A stretch of DNA of 64,000 bases from CBDAUN01 sp965214875 (lineage in GTDB: Bacteria; Pseudomonadota; Gammaproteobacteria; Arenicellales; JAJDZL01), in assembly GCA_965214875.1 (NCBI GenBank), contig OZ243980.1, positions 3,038,001 through 3,102,000 on the forward strand, written 5' to 3'. Positions 54,077-62,888 of the stretch are shown here, one piece after another. The notes beneath the pieces are model-generated. The model was not told the DNA's origin. It was given only the letters and a program-made list of their open reading frames with translations, and ran no database searches. The position numbers and the translations under genes are program-made. Position 1 is the stretch's first letter. Every line of letters begins with the position of its first letter.

Positions 54077-55234
54077 CCCGTCTTTTTGCGTTATGCGGCT
54101 TTGCCATGTTGCTCATTGAATTGGCATCAGCAAGGACTCTAACCGGGTGTGTCCATTCACAATCCGATTAAGACAATGATTGCAAGCTGGACGCAGATGT
54201 GATCAGCTCATGAGTTCAGAACTGCTCCACCCGAATATCCAGCAGGTCCCGCTCTTTCCTGCCAAACGCCATGCCGATCAGGTGAACCGGCGCCCCATGG
54301 CCCCGATACTTCCTGGCGCAGCCCTTCTCCCGAATCTGCGCGATCGCGCTGTCCAGGCCCGGTTCGGTGCCGGTTTCGTCTTCCACCATCTTGAGCTCCA
54401 GGACGAACACCTGCTTCTCATGCAGGAGCACCAGGTCCGAGCGGCCGTGCCTGGTCATTTCCTCGGCCTTCAGGCCAACCTCCGTGGTTCGAAAGCACAG
54501 ATACAGCAAACTCGCATACCAGGATTCATAATCGCCAAGTTTGGCCGTGTCATGCCACGCATGGGGAAATTCCGAAAGCAGGTCCTGGATCTTTTTCTTG
54601 AACAGCTTGAAGTTGTTCATTCCAAGCGCTTCAACCAGATCCTCTCCGGCAGCCGCCACTTCCCGGCCGCGCTTGGTCAAGTGCTCGGCTAGCCCGGCAT
54701 TAAAACTGCTCCGCACCTCAAAATTCGGATAATCCAGATGGTACAAAATACGAGCGCCCTTTTGTTCCTGTTCTTTGATGGTTAAATACCCAGACTGGAA
54801 CAGCAAGGCCTCATGACTGAACTCTCCGAGCTCGAAATTCGTAACAAAGTCGGCATCCACTACGCGGTTTTCCAGTTGCATGGGACTGACTCTTCTCTCT
54901 TGCAGCAGCCGATACAGATAGCCCGGCTCGCCAGATTTGAACCAGTGCGCCCGAAATTCTCGTTTCCTGAACAGATGGAGAATGTCGTGGGGGTTGTAGA
55001 GCTTCTCCTCGCCCAGCCAGTTGTAGCCGTCATACCAAGTTCGAATCTTGTCCCGGTCTAGTCCTTCAAGCTCGGGAGCAAACACGGAATCCAAATCCTG
55101 GTCCGTATAGCCGCAAATCGTTGCCAAGGGAGGGTAAAGGCTGATATCGTCGAGATTGTTGAGGCCGGAAGAAAAACTGGTTTTGGAAAACATCGTGATG
55201 CCGGTAACAAACACAAAGCGAATGTGTCGTTCAC

Positions 55235-56423
55235 TGTCTGGGTTCAGATACATGTGAGACCGCCCGCCTCCTCCCGAAGGACGTAGTCCGAAGGGAGGAG
55301 GCGGGCGCGCGAAAATTTTTCAGGTAGCATAGTGCTTCACACAAATCCAACAGCCGAAAGGCGGGAGATAGCGCTATGCAAATCAAATATCCGCACCGCA
55401 AATTTTATCGTCTCGACGCGATCCGCGACGAACTTTCGCCGCAGGCCGCCGAGCGCTTCGACAATCTCGCGCTGTTCGACCAGCTTCGCCTCGAGGGCGC
55501 GACCGAAGCGACCGCCCTGAAGGCGATCGGCTGCTCCCGGGCCACGCTCTACCGCTGGAAGCGGCGCCTGCGCGAGCAGGGCGTCCGCGCCCTGGCCAAC
55601 CGCTGCCGCCGCCCGCATCGGGTGCGGCAGCGCCAGTGGACCGCCGCCGAGCTCGAGCTGGTGCGCCAGGCGCGGCATCGCTTTCCGCTGTGGGGGCGCG
55701 CCAAGATCCGCGCCGTGCTGGCGCGCGAGCGCGGCTTCGCGCCCAGCGAGTCCGCCACCGGGCGCATGATCGCCCGCCTGGTGCGCACCGGCCAGGCCGA
55801 GCCGGTCGCGTTCTACTACGGGCGAACAAAGCCCAAGCGGCGGCGCAAGTTCGACCGCCACGCCAAGCGCTGGCGCTACGGCACCCGCGGGCGAAAGCCC
55901 GGCCAGATGGTGCAGATCGACCACATGAGCGTCGCCATCGAGGCCGGCTTCTGCGTCAAGGAATTCAAGGCGGTGTGCCCGGTCTCCAAGCTGTGCTACA
56001 TGCGCGCCTATTCGCGCGCCACCGCCGCCTGCGCCTCGAAGTTCCTGGACCACCTGATCCGCCAGGCGCCGTTCGATATCGAGTCGGTGCAGGTCGATGG
56101 CGGCAGCGAGTTCATGGCCGAGTTCGAGACCGCCTGCCAGCAGCGCGGCATCGCCCTGTTCGTCCTGCCGCCCAGAAGCCCCAAATATAACGGCTGCGTC
56201 GAGCGCGCCAACGCCGTCAGCCGCTACGAGTTCCACCAGTTCTACGCCGGCGAGCTCAGCGTCGGCGCCCTGAACGTCGAGCTGGCCGAATTCGAGCGCT
56301 TCTACAACGACTACCGCCCGCATCAGGCGCTCGGGCAAACAACGCCCATGCAGGCGTATAATGAAAACTTCAACCAAAGCGCACTTGCTGCCTGAAAAGT
56401 CTCATATGTATTGAACCAGTACA
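55235..56423 (+). mobile_element. IS481-like insertion sequence, complete copy (1189 bp) with TTCAC target duplication
   Basis: Starts TGTCTGGGTTCAGATACATG; the right end, read inward, is TGTACTGGTTCAATACATAT, a degenerate partner. Direct 5-bp repeats TTCAC flank it at 55230-55234 and 56424-56428. A 5' hairpin (about 55263-55306) followed by a T-run precedes the transposase gene. Placement in IS481 (within the IS3-like superfamily) rests on the one-ORF layout, the TGT...ACA ends and the transposase wording. Confidence 0.93.
55376..56395 (+). CDS. IS481-like transposase (HTH plus DDE integrase core)
   Basis: A 339-residue transposase. The helix-turn-helix (about 35-70) has EATALKAIGCSRATLYRWKR, and an Arg-rich second HTH follows. 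The DDE core has Asp in VQIDHM, Asp in VQVDGGSEF and Glu in NGCVERANAVSRYEF, then YRPHQALGQTTPMQAY. All three catalytic residues are present, so this copy may be active, although its right inverted repeat is degraded. The coding part is noticeably GC-rich. Confidence 0.93.
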   Translation: MQIKYPHRKFYRLDAIRDELSPQAAERFDNLALFDQLRLEGATEATALKAIGCSRATLYRWKRRLREQGVRALANRCRRPHRVRQRQWTAAELELVRQARHRFPLWGRAKIRAVLARERGFAPSESATGRMIARLVRTGQAEPVAFYYGRTKPKRRRKFDRHAKRWRYGTRGRKPGQMVQIDHMSVAIEAGFCVKEFKAVCPVSKLCYMRAYSRATAACASKFLDHLIRQAPFDIESVQVDGGSEFMAEFETACQQRGIALFVLPPRSPKYNGCVERANAVSRYEFHQFYAGELSVGALNVELAEFERFYNDYRPHQALGQTTPMQAYNENFNQSALAA

Positions 56424-57013
56424 TTCACTTCCTTTGATTATGCTATAAATCCCTCTGAGGTAGTCTCGATTTGCCTCGGCCATCTCCATATTTTCCAGCA
56501 CATCCAGAACAGGACGATCATATTCATCGACTAAAACAACCGACTGCTGACCAGTCATTTCATGAAGAGCAATCAGGATGTTTTGGAGTCGCTCGGGAGC
56601 AGTTCTTACGGGAGGCAATGATTGCAGATTAGCCCTTGTCTCAATGTTATGCAATTGATGGAGCATGTTGTTCTCAAGATCGCCTAGATCATTGTAGATT
56701 GAGTCGAAACTCAAACGCACAACTGGATATTTGATCGACCAGTCCCAGTATGGGTGGATATCCAATCCCTGGAAAAGCGCTTCATTCCCTTCAAATAACT
56801 CCTGCAAGGTATCGACTAGCAAACTCTTGCCGAAACGTCGGGGGCGTGAGAGAAAGTAGAATCGTCCTTGCTGGATCATCTCTCGAATGAGGGGCGTCTT
56901 GTCGACATAGTAGCAGCCCTCGTTTCGGAGATTGGCAAACGCCTGATAACCGATCGGCAATGGACGACGGGGAGGTTGAATTTCTACACTCATTATTCAA
57001 TCATCTTAATTGG

Positions 57014-57640
57014 GAGATATTGCCAAAAGTAGTGCTTGGCGGTCGGGCGACATTTAAGCGGCCACCTGGTCGTTCAGATTTTTTCAACTCGATTCCGTCT
57101 TTGAATTGTACACCTTCCACCACCTTGCCAAGCTTTCCAAAGCCGCTCAGGCACCGGTGGCGGGTGTCCGGATAAGCATGGTCCAGCGCCGCCCAGAACC
57201 CCAGGGACCCCGTCGCCGACCGCCAACTTCGGCGCGCTCATGCCACGCCCCTTCAGGTCCGCCAGGACTTCGCGCCAGCTGTCCACCGAATCGCGCGCCG
57301 TACTCGACCGCCACCAGGGCGCACAGCTTGACATTCTTGGCCCGAAGTAGATCCCGTCCGCCCAGATGTACGCCCAGCGGCGGTTGGACAGGTCCTCTCG
57401 GCGCCATTGCTCCATTTCCCCGTTCCACCGCTCCGCCGGGCGCGACACGCACGAGGCCGAGAACCCTCGCGCCTCGGGTCCCATCAGCGCCTGCAGGGGC
57501 TCGGACATCTCGCCGCTGGACACGCCCTTCAGTTGCAGCCACGGCACGAACGCCTCGACGCTCGCGGCCTTGCGGACCTGCGGCGGAACCGGCGCGGACC
57601 GGAACGCCGCCGGCTTGCCGGTGCAGGAGCGGGTCTTCGG
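57014..57640 (-). mobile_element. IS256-family element, internally deleted copy 2
   Basis: Its left edge, GAGATATTGCCAAAAGTAG, matches the copy at 44124. On the minus strand it reads N-terminal and middle IS256 transposase parts (KAASVEAFVPWLQLKGVSSG, EMSEPLQALMGPEARGFSAS, YIWADGIYFG, LAVGDGVPG), then jumps to PERLWKAWQGG near 57140. The lost block differs from that of copy 1, so the two together nearly cover a full transposase. Inactive. Confidence 0.82.
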
Positions 57641-58246
57641 GTTCCGCACCGAGACCGGCTCCGCGCCGGTCTGAATGTTGCGCCAGATCCCCTTGCAGCT
57701 TCTAGTGCCGCTCAGGACCGCGACCGCAATCTGCGCCAGCACGCCTAGCGAGGATGCGGCATCTGCCCTGTCGGCCGCGAAAGTCCTCCATGCCCTTGAA
57801 ATGGTCATGCAGGGAATCATAGTCTTCGGGTCCAGGATTCATCTTTTTCACTCGATATTGGTCCGCATCGGGCAGCTGCCGCGCACCCGATGCAGGGGTT
57901 TCACAAATACCGGCTTGACCGACTCGGAAGGCGTTGGGCTGCAGCCCCCATGAATCCACCTGCAGCTCCGGGGTTTTCCGGCCAGCGTCCAGTTGTCGGC
58001 ACGATAGATGATGCCGTCATGGAAATCGACATCGACAAACGTCTCCAGCAGCAGCGGTCTGGAAAAATGCCCCATCCAGTCGCCCGCAAGCCGCCTGCGG
58101 CAGGCCGACAGAATTCGCGAGCCAGGATTCGGAAGTGATGGCCGGGCAGGATCAGAAACCGCGAATTGCTCGCAATCAGGCGCAGCCGGTTGCTCCGGAC
58201 TTGCGGGATCAGGCCAATCCGGCGAAGTCGGGTTCGATCTGCTCAT
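57641..58246 (-). pseudogene. DUF4338/DruA-like gene remnant joined to transposase-like sequence
   Basis: On the minus strand from 58246: CRRRLAGDWMGHFSRPLLLE, then TFVDVDFHDGIIYRADNW, wording of the DUF4338 domain found in DruA-like proteins and in some ISAs1-related elements. After frameshifts it continues with LHDHFKGMEDFRGRQGR and LAQIAVAVLSGTRSCKGIW, typical of the start of ISAs1-like H-repeat transposases. The 3' side runs into the IS256 copy. This is a dead remnant; a full Druantia system is not present. Confidence 0.62.
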
Positions 58247-58650
58247 GACATGATCATGGCAAACTCGCTTTCAAAAGTCCAGCTTGCTGCGCTTTTCGTT
58301 TACAAGTGAATATTTAGCGCGAAACTTAAAATCGTCCTGGCATGGAATCTTTGATGGATTTGATTCGCTCCTTTGCCGGCGACGAAAAAATCAATAAAAG
58401 CTGAAATCCTGTCATCTGCATCAGTTATTCAACTTCTCCCATCTGGGGCGAGCAGTCGCTCACTGAGGCAATTAGCCGTTGTTATGGGGTTGTCGTAATC
58501 GACTCTCTAATTCGCAGACAGGGTTCGTCCGGCAAGGCGCAAATTGCAATTTGAAACTTGCTGTTGATTTGGAGACGAATTACAGAGAAGTGCACCTCAC
58601 AAGCCAGTTGGCAAGCGAAATGAAGAAAGGTTCAGCTAAACAGGATTTTA

Positions 58651-59037
58651 TTGTTTTCATATCTTGGATCCGTTCTGCCTTCATGGCCGGAAAAGTCTCA
58701 GATGCCTCTGAACTTGCCACAGATCAAAGTGAGGGAATTGAAAGGCGGGTCCATAGCCATTCAACGAGACTCACTCAATAATTATCCGCGTTTCGCTTAT
58801 CGGCCTAATGGTTGGCAGGATGACTTGGCTTTGGCGAATGCATCTTCAATGGTCTCTGATCTTGCTCCGGTAGCGCCGTATCTTCGTCATATTGTCAAAC
58901 ATGGCAATATCTTGATTACCGAAGAACTGGAATCGCATCTTGATCCTGCAATGCAAGTTGAATTCATGCGACAGCTATCTAATTTGATCAATGCGGGAAT
59001 CAAGGTAATGTCGCTACGCCCAGCAGAGGATGCTTGA
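58651..59037 (+). pseudogene. C-terminal fragment of an AAA ATPase (DUF3696/AAA_15-like)
   Basis: A 128-codon frame with ASSMVSDLAPVAPYLRHIVK, then ITEELESHLDPAMQVEFMRQ, matching the Walker B/D-loop region of OLD-like or DUF3696-type ATPases, where IIEEPEAHLHPAMQ is usual. The N-terminal P-loop half is missing and the C-terminus ends abruptly after IKVMS. The stretch 58247-58650 shows no clear gene. Confidence 0.7.
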
Positions 59038-59085
59038 TGAATTGGCAAACATCATCCAGCGTTCAGAATTTCCAAAGCTGAAAAA

Positions 59086-59127
59086 GGGACTTATGCCGAA
59101 AGTTTGCAAACTTTCGGCATAAGTCCC
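59086..59127 (-). terminator. Perfect 42-bp palindrome, terminator of the Calx-beta gene
   Basis: The two 21-bp arms (starting GGGACTTATGCCGAAAG) are perfectly complementary with no spacer. On the minus strand the hairpin is followed by TTTTT, 75 bases after the stop of the gene at 59203. Its length and perfection exceed an ordinary terminator, so it could also be a decayed element end. Confidence 0.7.
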
Positions 59128-59202
59128 ATATAAATCCCAAATTAATCCTGATACAAGTTCTTAATCGTGTTTTCTCCAGTGTTTTGGTTAACGAGCATCA
59201 GT

Positions 59203-59832
59203 TCAAATCGGAGAGGCGTCGGAAGCACCGCTCACGCCATCGTAATTATCCATAGATCCTTCGGCATCGCCCTCGCCCTCATCTTCACTTGGGGATGACT
59301 CATCCGAGCTTTCGGGAACCAAAGTGGCATCCTTCTCATCATCAGACGGGTTTAATAAGTCACTCAGTAGCACGTTCGAATCCCGAATAGTCCCCACTGT
59401 CGCCGCGTATTCTGGAAGTCCGGGAATGTAACCCGGAAGATCCCAGGCTACACCGTCCGAGGATGTCTCCATATCATATAGCTGCAACTGAAAAAATTCA
59501 GGTATGTGCTCTGCGGTTTCATCCGCAAGTGTCTGTATTGTGATCGTCTTCATCCGCTCACCCACTGCAAATTGCAGAGTCCCTTGCGACCCGACATAGT
59601 CGCTACCGGCCTCTGCGGTCGCATCTTCGGTAGAGTACCTCCAGCGCACACTGAAATCCAGTTTCTCAGGAACTTGGATAGTGAAGACCGCCGGTTCGCC
59701 TTCAACAACCTGTACATCGTTCAATGAAAACCAGTCCTGTGTATTTTTCCAGTATTGCGCGGACACTACCGCTGATACCGAAGAAAGAGATGCCACCAAG
59801 GCAACTCCTAATAGTGCTTTACATATCTTCAT
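59203..59832 (-). CDS. Secreted Calx-beta domain protein
   Basis: A 209-residue exported protein. Signal peptide about 1-26 (MKICKALLGVALVASLSSVSA). A single Calx-beta-like domain follows: VVEGEPAVFTIQV, then AGSDYVGSQGTLQFAVGE and a GTIRD end. The C-terminal 50 residues are very acidic and Ser/Asp/Glu-rich (SSDESSPSEDEGEGD), which may bind calcium. Calx-beta modules occur in adhesins and symbiont surface proteins. There is no anchor motif. A terminator follows. Confidence 0.8.
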   Translation of the reverse strand: MKICKALLGVALVASLSSVSAVVSAQYWKNTQDWFSLNDVQVVEGEPAVFTIQVPEKLDFSVRWRYSTEDATAEAGSDYVGSQGTLQFAVGERMKTITIQTLADETAEHIPEFFQLQLYDMETSSDGVAWDLPGYIPGLPEYAATVGTIRDSNVLLSDLLNPSDDEKDATLVPESSDESSPSEDEGEGDAEGSMDNYDGVSGASDASPI

Positions 59833-59975
59833 TGTGTCATCTCCGAATTGTTAATATGCTGATTCAATCTTGCCCTTACACAAAAATCTCACATGAATTT
59901 CCAACTGTGCATAAATCCATAAGGACTGTAATTATTCATGCACTATACCGCTTTTTCAATTTTTTGTCAAGATTA

Positions 59976-60813
59976 TGTACGAGTTCACTACATGTGAGAC
60001 TTTTCAGGCAGCAAGCGCGCTTTGGTTGAAGTTTTCATTATACGCCTGCATGGGCGGGCGTTGTCCGAGCGCCTGATGCGGCCGATAGGCGTTGCAGAGG
60101 CGTTCGAATTCGGCCAGCTCGACGCTCAGCTCGCCGTCGCAGGACTGGTGGAACTCGCAGCGGCCGGCCGCGTTGGCGCGCTCGACGCAGCCGTTGCAAT
60201 TAGGGCTTTTGGCCGGCGGCGCGAACAGTTCGATGCCGCGCCGCCGGCAGGCGGTCTCGAACTCGGCCGCGGACTCGCTGCCGCCGTCGACCTGCACCGG
60301 CCCGAGGTCGAACGGCGCCTGGCGGATAAGATGGTCGAGCAGCTTCGAGGCGCAGGCGGCGGTGGCGCGCGAGCAGGCGCGCATGCAGCAAAGCTTCGAG
60401 ACCGGGCACACGGCCTCGGATTCCTTGACCGAGAAGCCGGCCTCGATGGCGACACCCGCTGGCACCGTAGCAGAGCGCCGCAGGCCCGGCCTGCCCGGTC
60501 CGCACCAGGCGGGCGATCATGCGTCCGGTAGTGGACGCGCTTCGCGCAAAGCCATGCTTGCGCAAGTGCCGCTTCCAGCGGCAGGCGTCGTCCGGGAGTA
60601 GCAGCCCGAACAGCGCAAGCTTGTCGCAGGCCGCATCAAGACGACAGAATCTGCGGTGCGGACATTCGGTTTGCATAGCACCTTTTCCCGCCCTTCGGCT
60701 GCTGGATTGCAATCAAGCGCCATGCTGCCTCAAAAATTTTCGCATGCCCGCCCCTTCCCTTCGGACTGCGTCCTCCAGAAAGGGGTGGTCCCGCATGTAT
60801 CCGACCCTGGACA
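59976..60813 (-). mobile_element. IS481-like element, degenerate copy in reverse orientation (838 bp)
   Basis: Right-end repeat TGTACGAGTTCACTACATG at the low-coordinate side and left-end repeat ending ATCCGACCCTGGACA at the other. On the minus strand fragments of the transposase are spread over frames: near 60690 the N-terminus, then CSKLLDHLIRQAPFDLGPVQ-type and NGCVERANAAGRCEF-type segments, ending LGQRPPMQAY near 60040. Frameshifts and deletions make it inactive. No target duplication is seen. Confidence 0.85.
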
Positions 60814-60815
60814 AT

Positions 60816-60983
60816 GAGATTGTTTCAACTGAAGATCAGCCGCCAATTTGAAGATGCCAAAAGAAACAGGTTTGGATGACTGGCGCAACGACAAAACCGA
60901 TTTGGGCGATGGGCCGCCTGCACCTGTTTTCCATAGCCGGTTTGGCCCGATGCTTCGGCAACTCATGCGTGTTCGCTGCACCA
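60816..60983. repeat. Dispersed repeat R2, copy B
   Basis: Matches 53749-53914 with substitutions, starting two bases after the end of the degenerate IS481-like copy. It holds a plus-strand segment TGLDDWRNDKTDLGDGPPAP and a minus-strand one (SGQTGYGKQ), neither of which I recognise. Confidence 0.75.
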
Positions 60984-61157
60984 GCTCGCTTGGCCTCGCA
61001 TTTTGGGCAATCACTTTCGCATATGAATTGCCTCAGCCAGGCAAGCCGCGAAACTTAAACCGGCCGATGCACTCGAGTTTTCGCGCCCATCACCGCCGAA
61101 AAGGCTGCATCACGGCATGTTGCCGAATAGAGCGCCTTCAATCAGGGCCCGAAAAGC

Positions 61158-62696
61158 TTACTCGTTTGCGGCTGTTTCACTTTCATCCCCGTCCAGCGAC
61201 TTCAAATCTTCCAGAAGCTTCCGCGCCAACGCAAGCTTCTCCTCGCCGAGTTCCGTGTATTGCGCGTGACTCGCCTCGCGAAACACATCGACTGCAGCCT
61301 GTATTTCTAAAACCGCTTTCGATGCTTCGCTCGAATTCTCCGTCATTGCCGCGAATTCACACCGCGAAACACCCAGATTAGCTATCGACATCGCCCAAGT
61401 TATCGGCACCGATTCCTTTCCGCACTCCTCGAGCGCGCATTCATATGACGTGATCGCATCTTGCATCATCTTAGGATCATCCTCCCTCGAAGCGAGCTTT
61501 TGCAAGGCGGCTCCAAGATTGTTTTTCGTCGTCGCCCACTGCTGCGGAAACCGGTCGCGAGAAAATTCCGTCAAAGCGCTTTTATAAGCCGCAACCGCCT
61601 GCTGCAAAGTTCGAGCCCCGCGCCTTTGCTCGCCAAGCAACCGCAGAACGGTTCCCAAATTGTCCATAGTCATTGCCCAATATTGCGGAAACTCCTTCTT
61701 TGTCCAGACCCGAAGCGCCTGCTTGTATGATTCAGATGACCGCTTCAGAACACTTGAATCGCCTTCCTTGCGCCCAATCAATTGCAAAGCGGTCCCTAGG
61801 CTGCTCATGGCCAAAGCCCACTGCTGCGAATCCGAGCGCTCGTCGATTGCGCCAATCAGCAGCTCGAACGTCTTGACCGACTCTTTCAGCAAACCCAAAT
61901 CAGCCAGGCGGCGCCCGAGCAAGCCTAAGGCATTTCCCAGCCCGTTTTGAGCCTTAGCCCACTCAACCCGATACCGGTCCAGACCACTGAGCGCAACGGC
62001 TTCCCTAAAAGCTGATACCGCTTCTTCAAGGTATCGAGTTCCTTGGTGACGCTGCCCCAGAATTGCCAGCACCTCGCCTAGCGCCTGATGACTGCTGATT
62101 TCCATCTCTATGCGTGGCAGGCTTTTCGAGAGCGGGACAACTTGCGACCTCAATCGATCAACGCACTTCTCAAGCATCGCTTGATCGCCTGAATTCAGGC
62201 CGAGCTTTCTAAGCGCAACCACTTGCTGATAGGCGCAGAACCATCTTTCCGCATCAGACCGTCCATCTAAGTCTGCTGCTTTTCCATACTTTATTGCGGC
62301 AGCCGAATAGTCCATCCGCAATCGATGAAACAATGCGCCAGCTTCAAGCACTCGAGCATAAGCAGGCGAGCCGCAGGCTTCTGCCTCTAAACGACCCAGA
62401 TGTGCGGGAATTTGGTCCGGTGAAATGCCATCGCTTCCATCGATGGCCGCAATCACCAGTTTCGCCTGCAACCTTATCTGCTTTTTCACGTCACCGCTAG
62501 AAAGAAGGGGTTCAAGGCAATCACGCAGGGAGTCTAGATAACTCAGTCCATCTGCAACACCATCTTGCAGCCGGTCTTGAGCAAGATCAAGGCCGGCAAG
62601 ACTAGTCTGGATAAAGGGGATCAGATTCCTTGATACGCCAATCTCATCCGCCAAACCCGCCAGCTTGGAAAAACGCTTGTCACTCAGCTCAGACAC
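61158..62696 (-). CDS. Tetratricopeptide-repeat protein
   Basis: A 512-residue, probably cytosolic protein. From about residue 200 there are at least five repeats of about 47 residues, each starting near Trp-Ala and containing NLGxALxxLG-type helices (WAMTMDNLGTVLRLLGEQ, WATTKNNLGAALQKLA). Such TPR_10/12-type repeats bind partner proteins. The N-terminal 200 residues are helical with no recognised domain. It lies on the same strand as aprA, 192 bases after its stop. No link to sulfur metabolism is known. Confidence 0.82.
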   Translation of the reverse strand: MSELSDKRFSKLAGLADEIGVSRNLIPFIQTSLAGLDLAQDRLQDGVADGLSYLDSLRDCLEPLLSSGDVKKQIRLQAKLVIAAIDGSDGISPDQIPAHLGRLEAEACGSPAYARVLEAGALFHRLRMDYSAAAIKYGKAADLDGRSDAERWFCAYQQVVALRKLGLNSGDQAMLEKCVDRLRSQVVPLSKSLPRIEMEISSHQALGEVLAILGQRHQGTRYLEEAVSAFREAVALSGLDRYRVEWAKAQNGLGNALGLLGRRLADLGLLKESVKTFELLIGAIDERSDSQQWALAMSSLGTALQLIGRKEGDSSVLKRSSESYKQALRVWTKKEFPQYWAMTMDNLGTVLRLLGEQRRGARTLQQAVAAYKSALTEFSRDRFPQQWATTKNNLGAALQKLASREDDPKMMQDAITSYECALEECGKESVPITWAMSIANLGVSRCEFAAMTENSSEASKAVLEIQAAVDVFREASHAQYTELGEEKLALARKLLEDLKSLDGDESETAANE

Positions 62697-62888
62697 TTGC
62701 AGCTTAACGCTCAGCTTGCCGGCAAAGTAAAACCTGATGATCCGCTACGCGGGGGTCGCTCGCTGCCGCCATCCAGAACCGTACAGGTGCTTTGGCGGGC
62801 GGGAGAGCCTGCAATGGTCAAAAACCGCACCAATGCGACACATTCAAGCCTGCTGGGATCGATTGCCAGCTTCGCGGCGACGGTTGAA

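Larger units (their letters stand above)
54216..56993 (-). pseudogene. AAA-ATPase/DUF1703 (PD-(D/E)XK) protein interrupted by an IS481-like element
   Basis: The 5' part (from 56993, MSVEIQPPRRPLPIGYQAF) has the ATPase-like domain with YYVDKTPLIREMI, SRPRRFGKSLLVDTL (Walker A variant) and VVLVDEYDRPVLD (Walker B), and ends IIKGSE at the insertion. After the element the gene goes on with RHIRFVFVTGITMFSKTS, ICGYTDQDLDSVF, WYDGYNW, and a nuclease-like C-terminus (LVLLHEKQVFVLELKMVED) ending at 54216. Removing bases 55235-56423 plus one TTCAC joins the two in frame as IIKGSERHIRFVF. The insertion therefore appears recent. Function of the family is unknown, possibly defence- or toxin-related. Confidence 0.9.

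Noticed and set aside
57641..58246. Druantia defence system
   Set aside because: Only a frameshifted DUF4338 fragment is seen; the large helicase and other Druantia genes are absent.
59365..59385. GTTCGAATCCC resembling a tRNA T-loop
   Set aside because: It lies inside the Calx-beta gene and no acceptor, D or anticodon stems can be folded around it.
60848..61381. A 177-codon plus-strand frame over repeat R2 and the end of the TPR gene
   Set aside because: Its second half is antisense to the TPR gene and its first half is a dispersed repeat with stops in the other copy.
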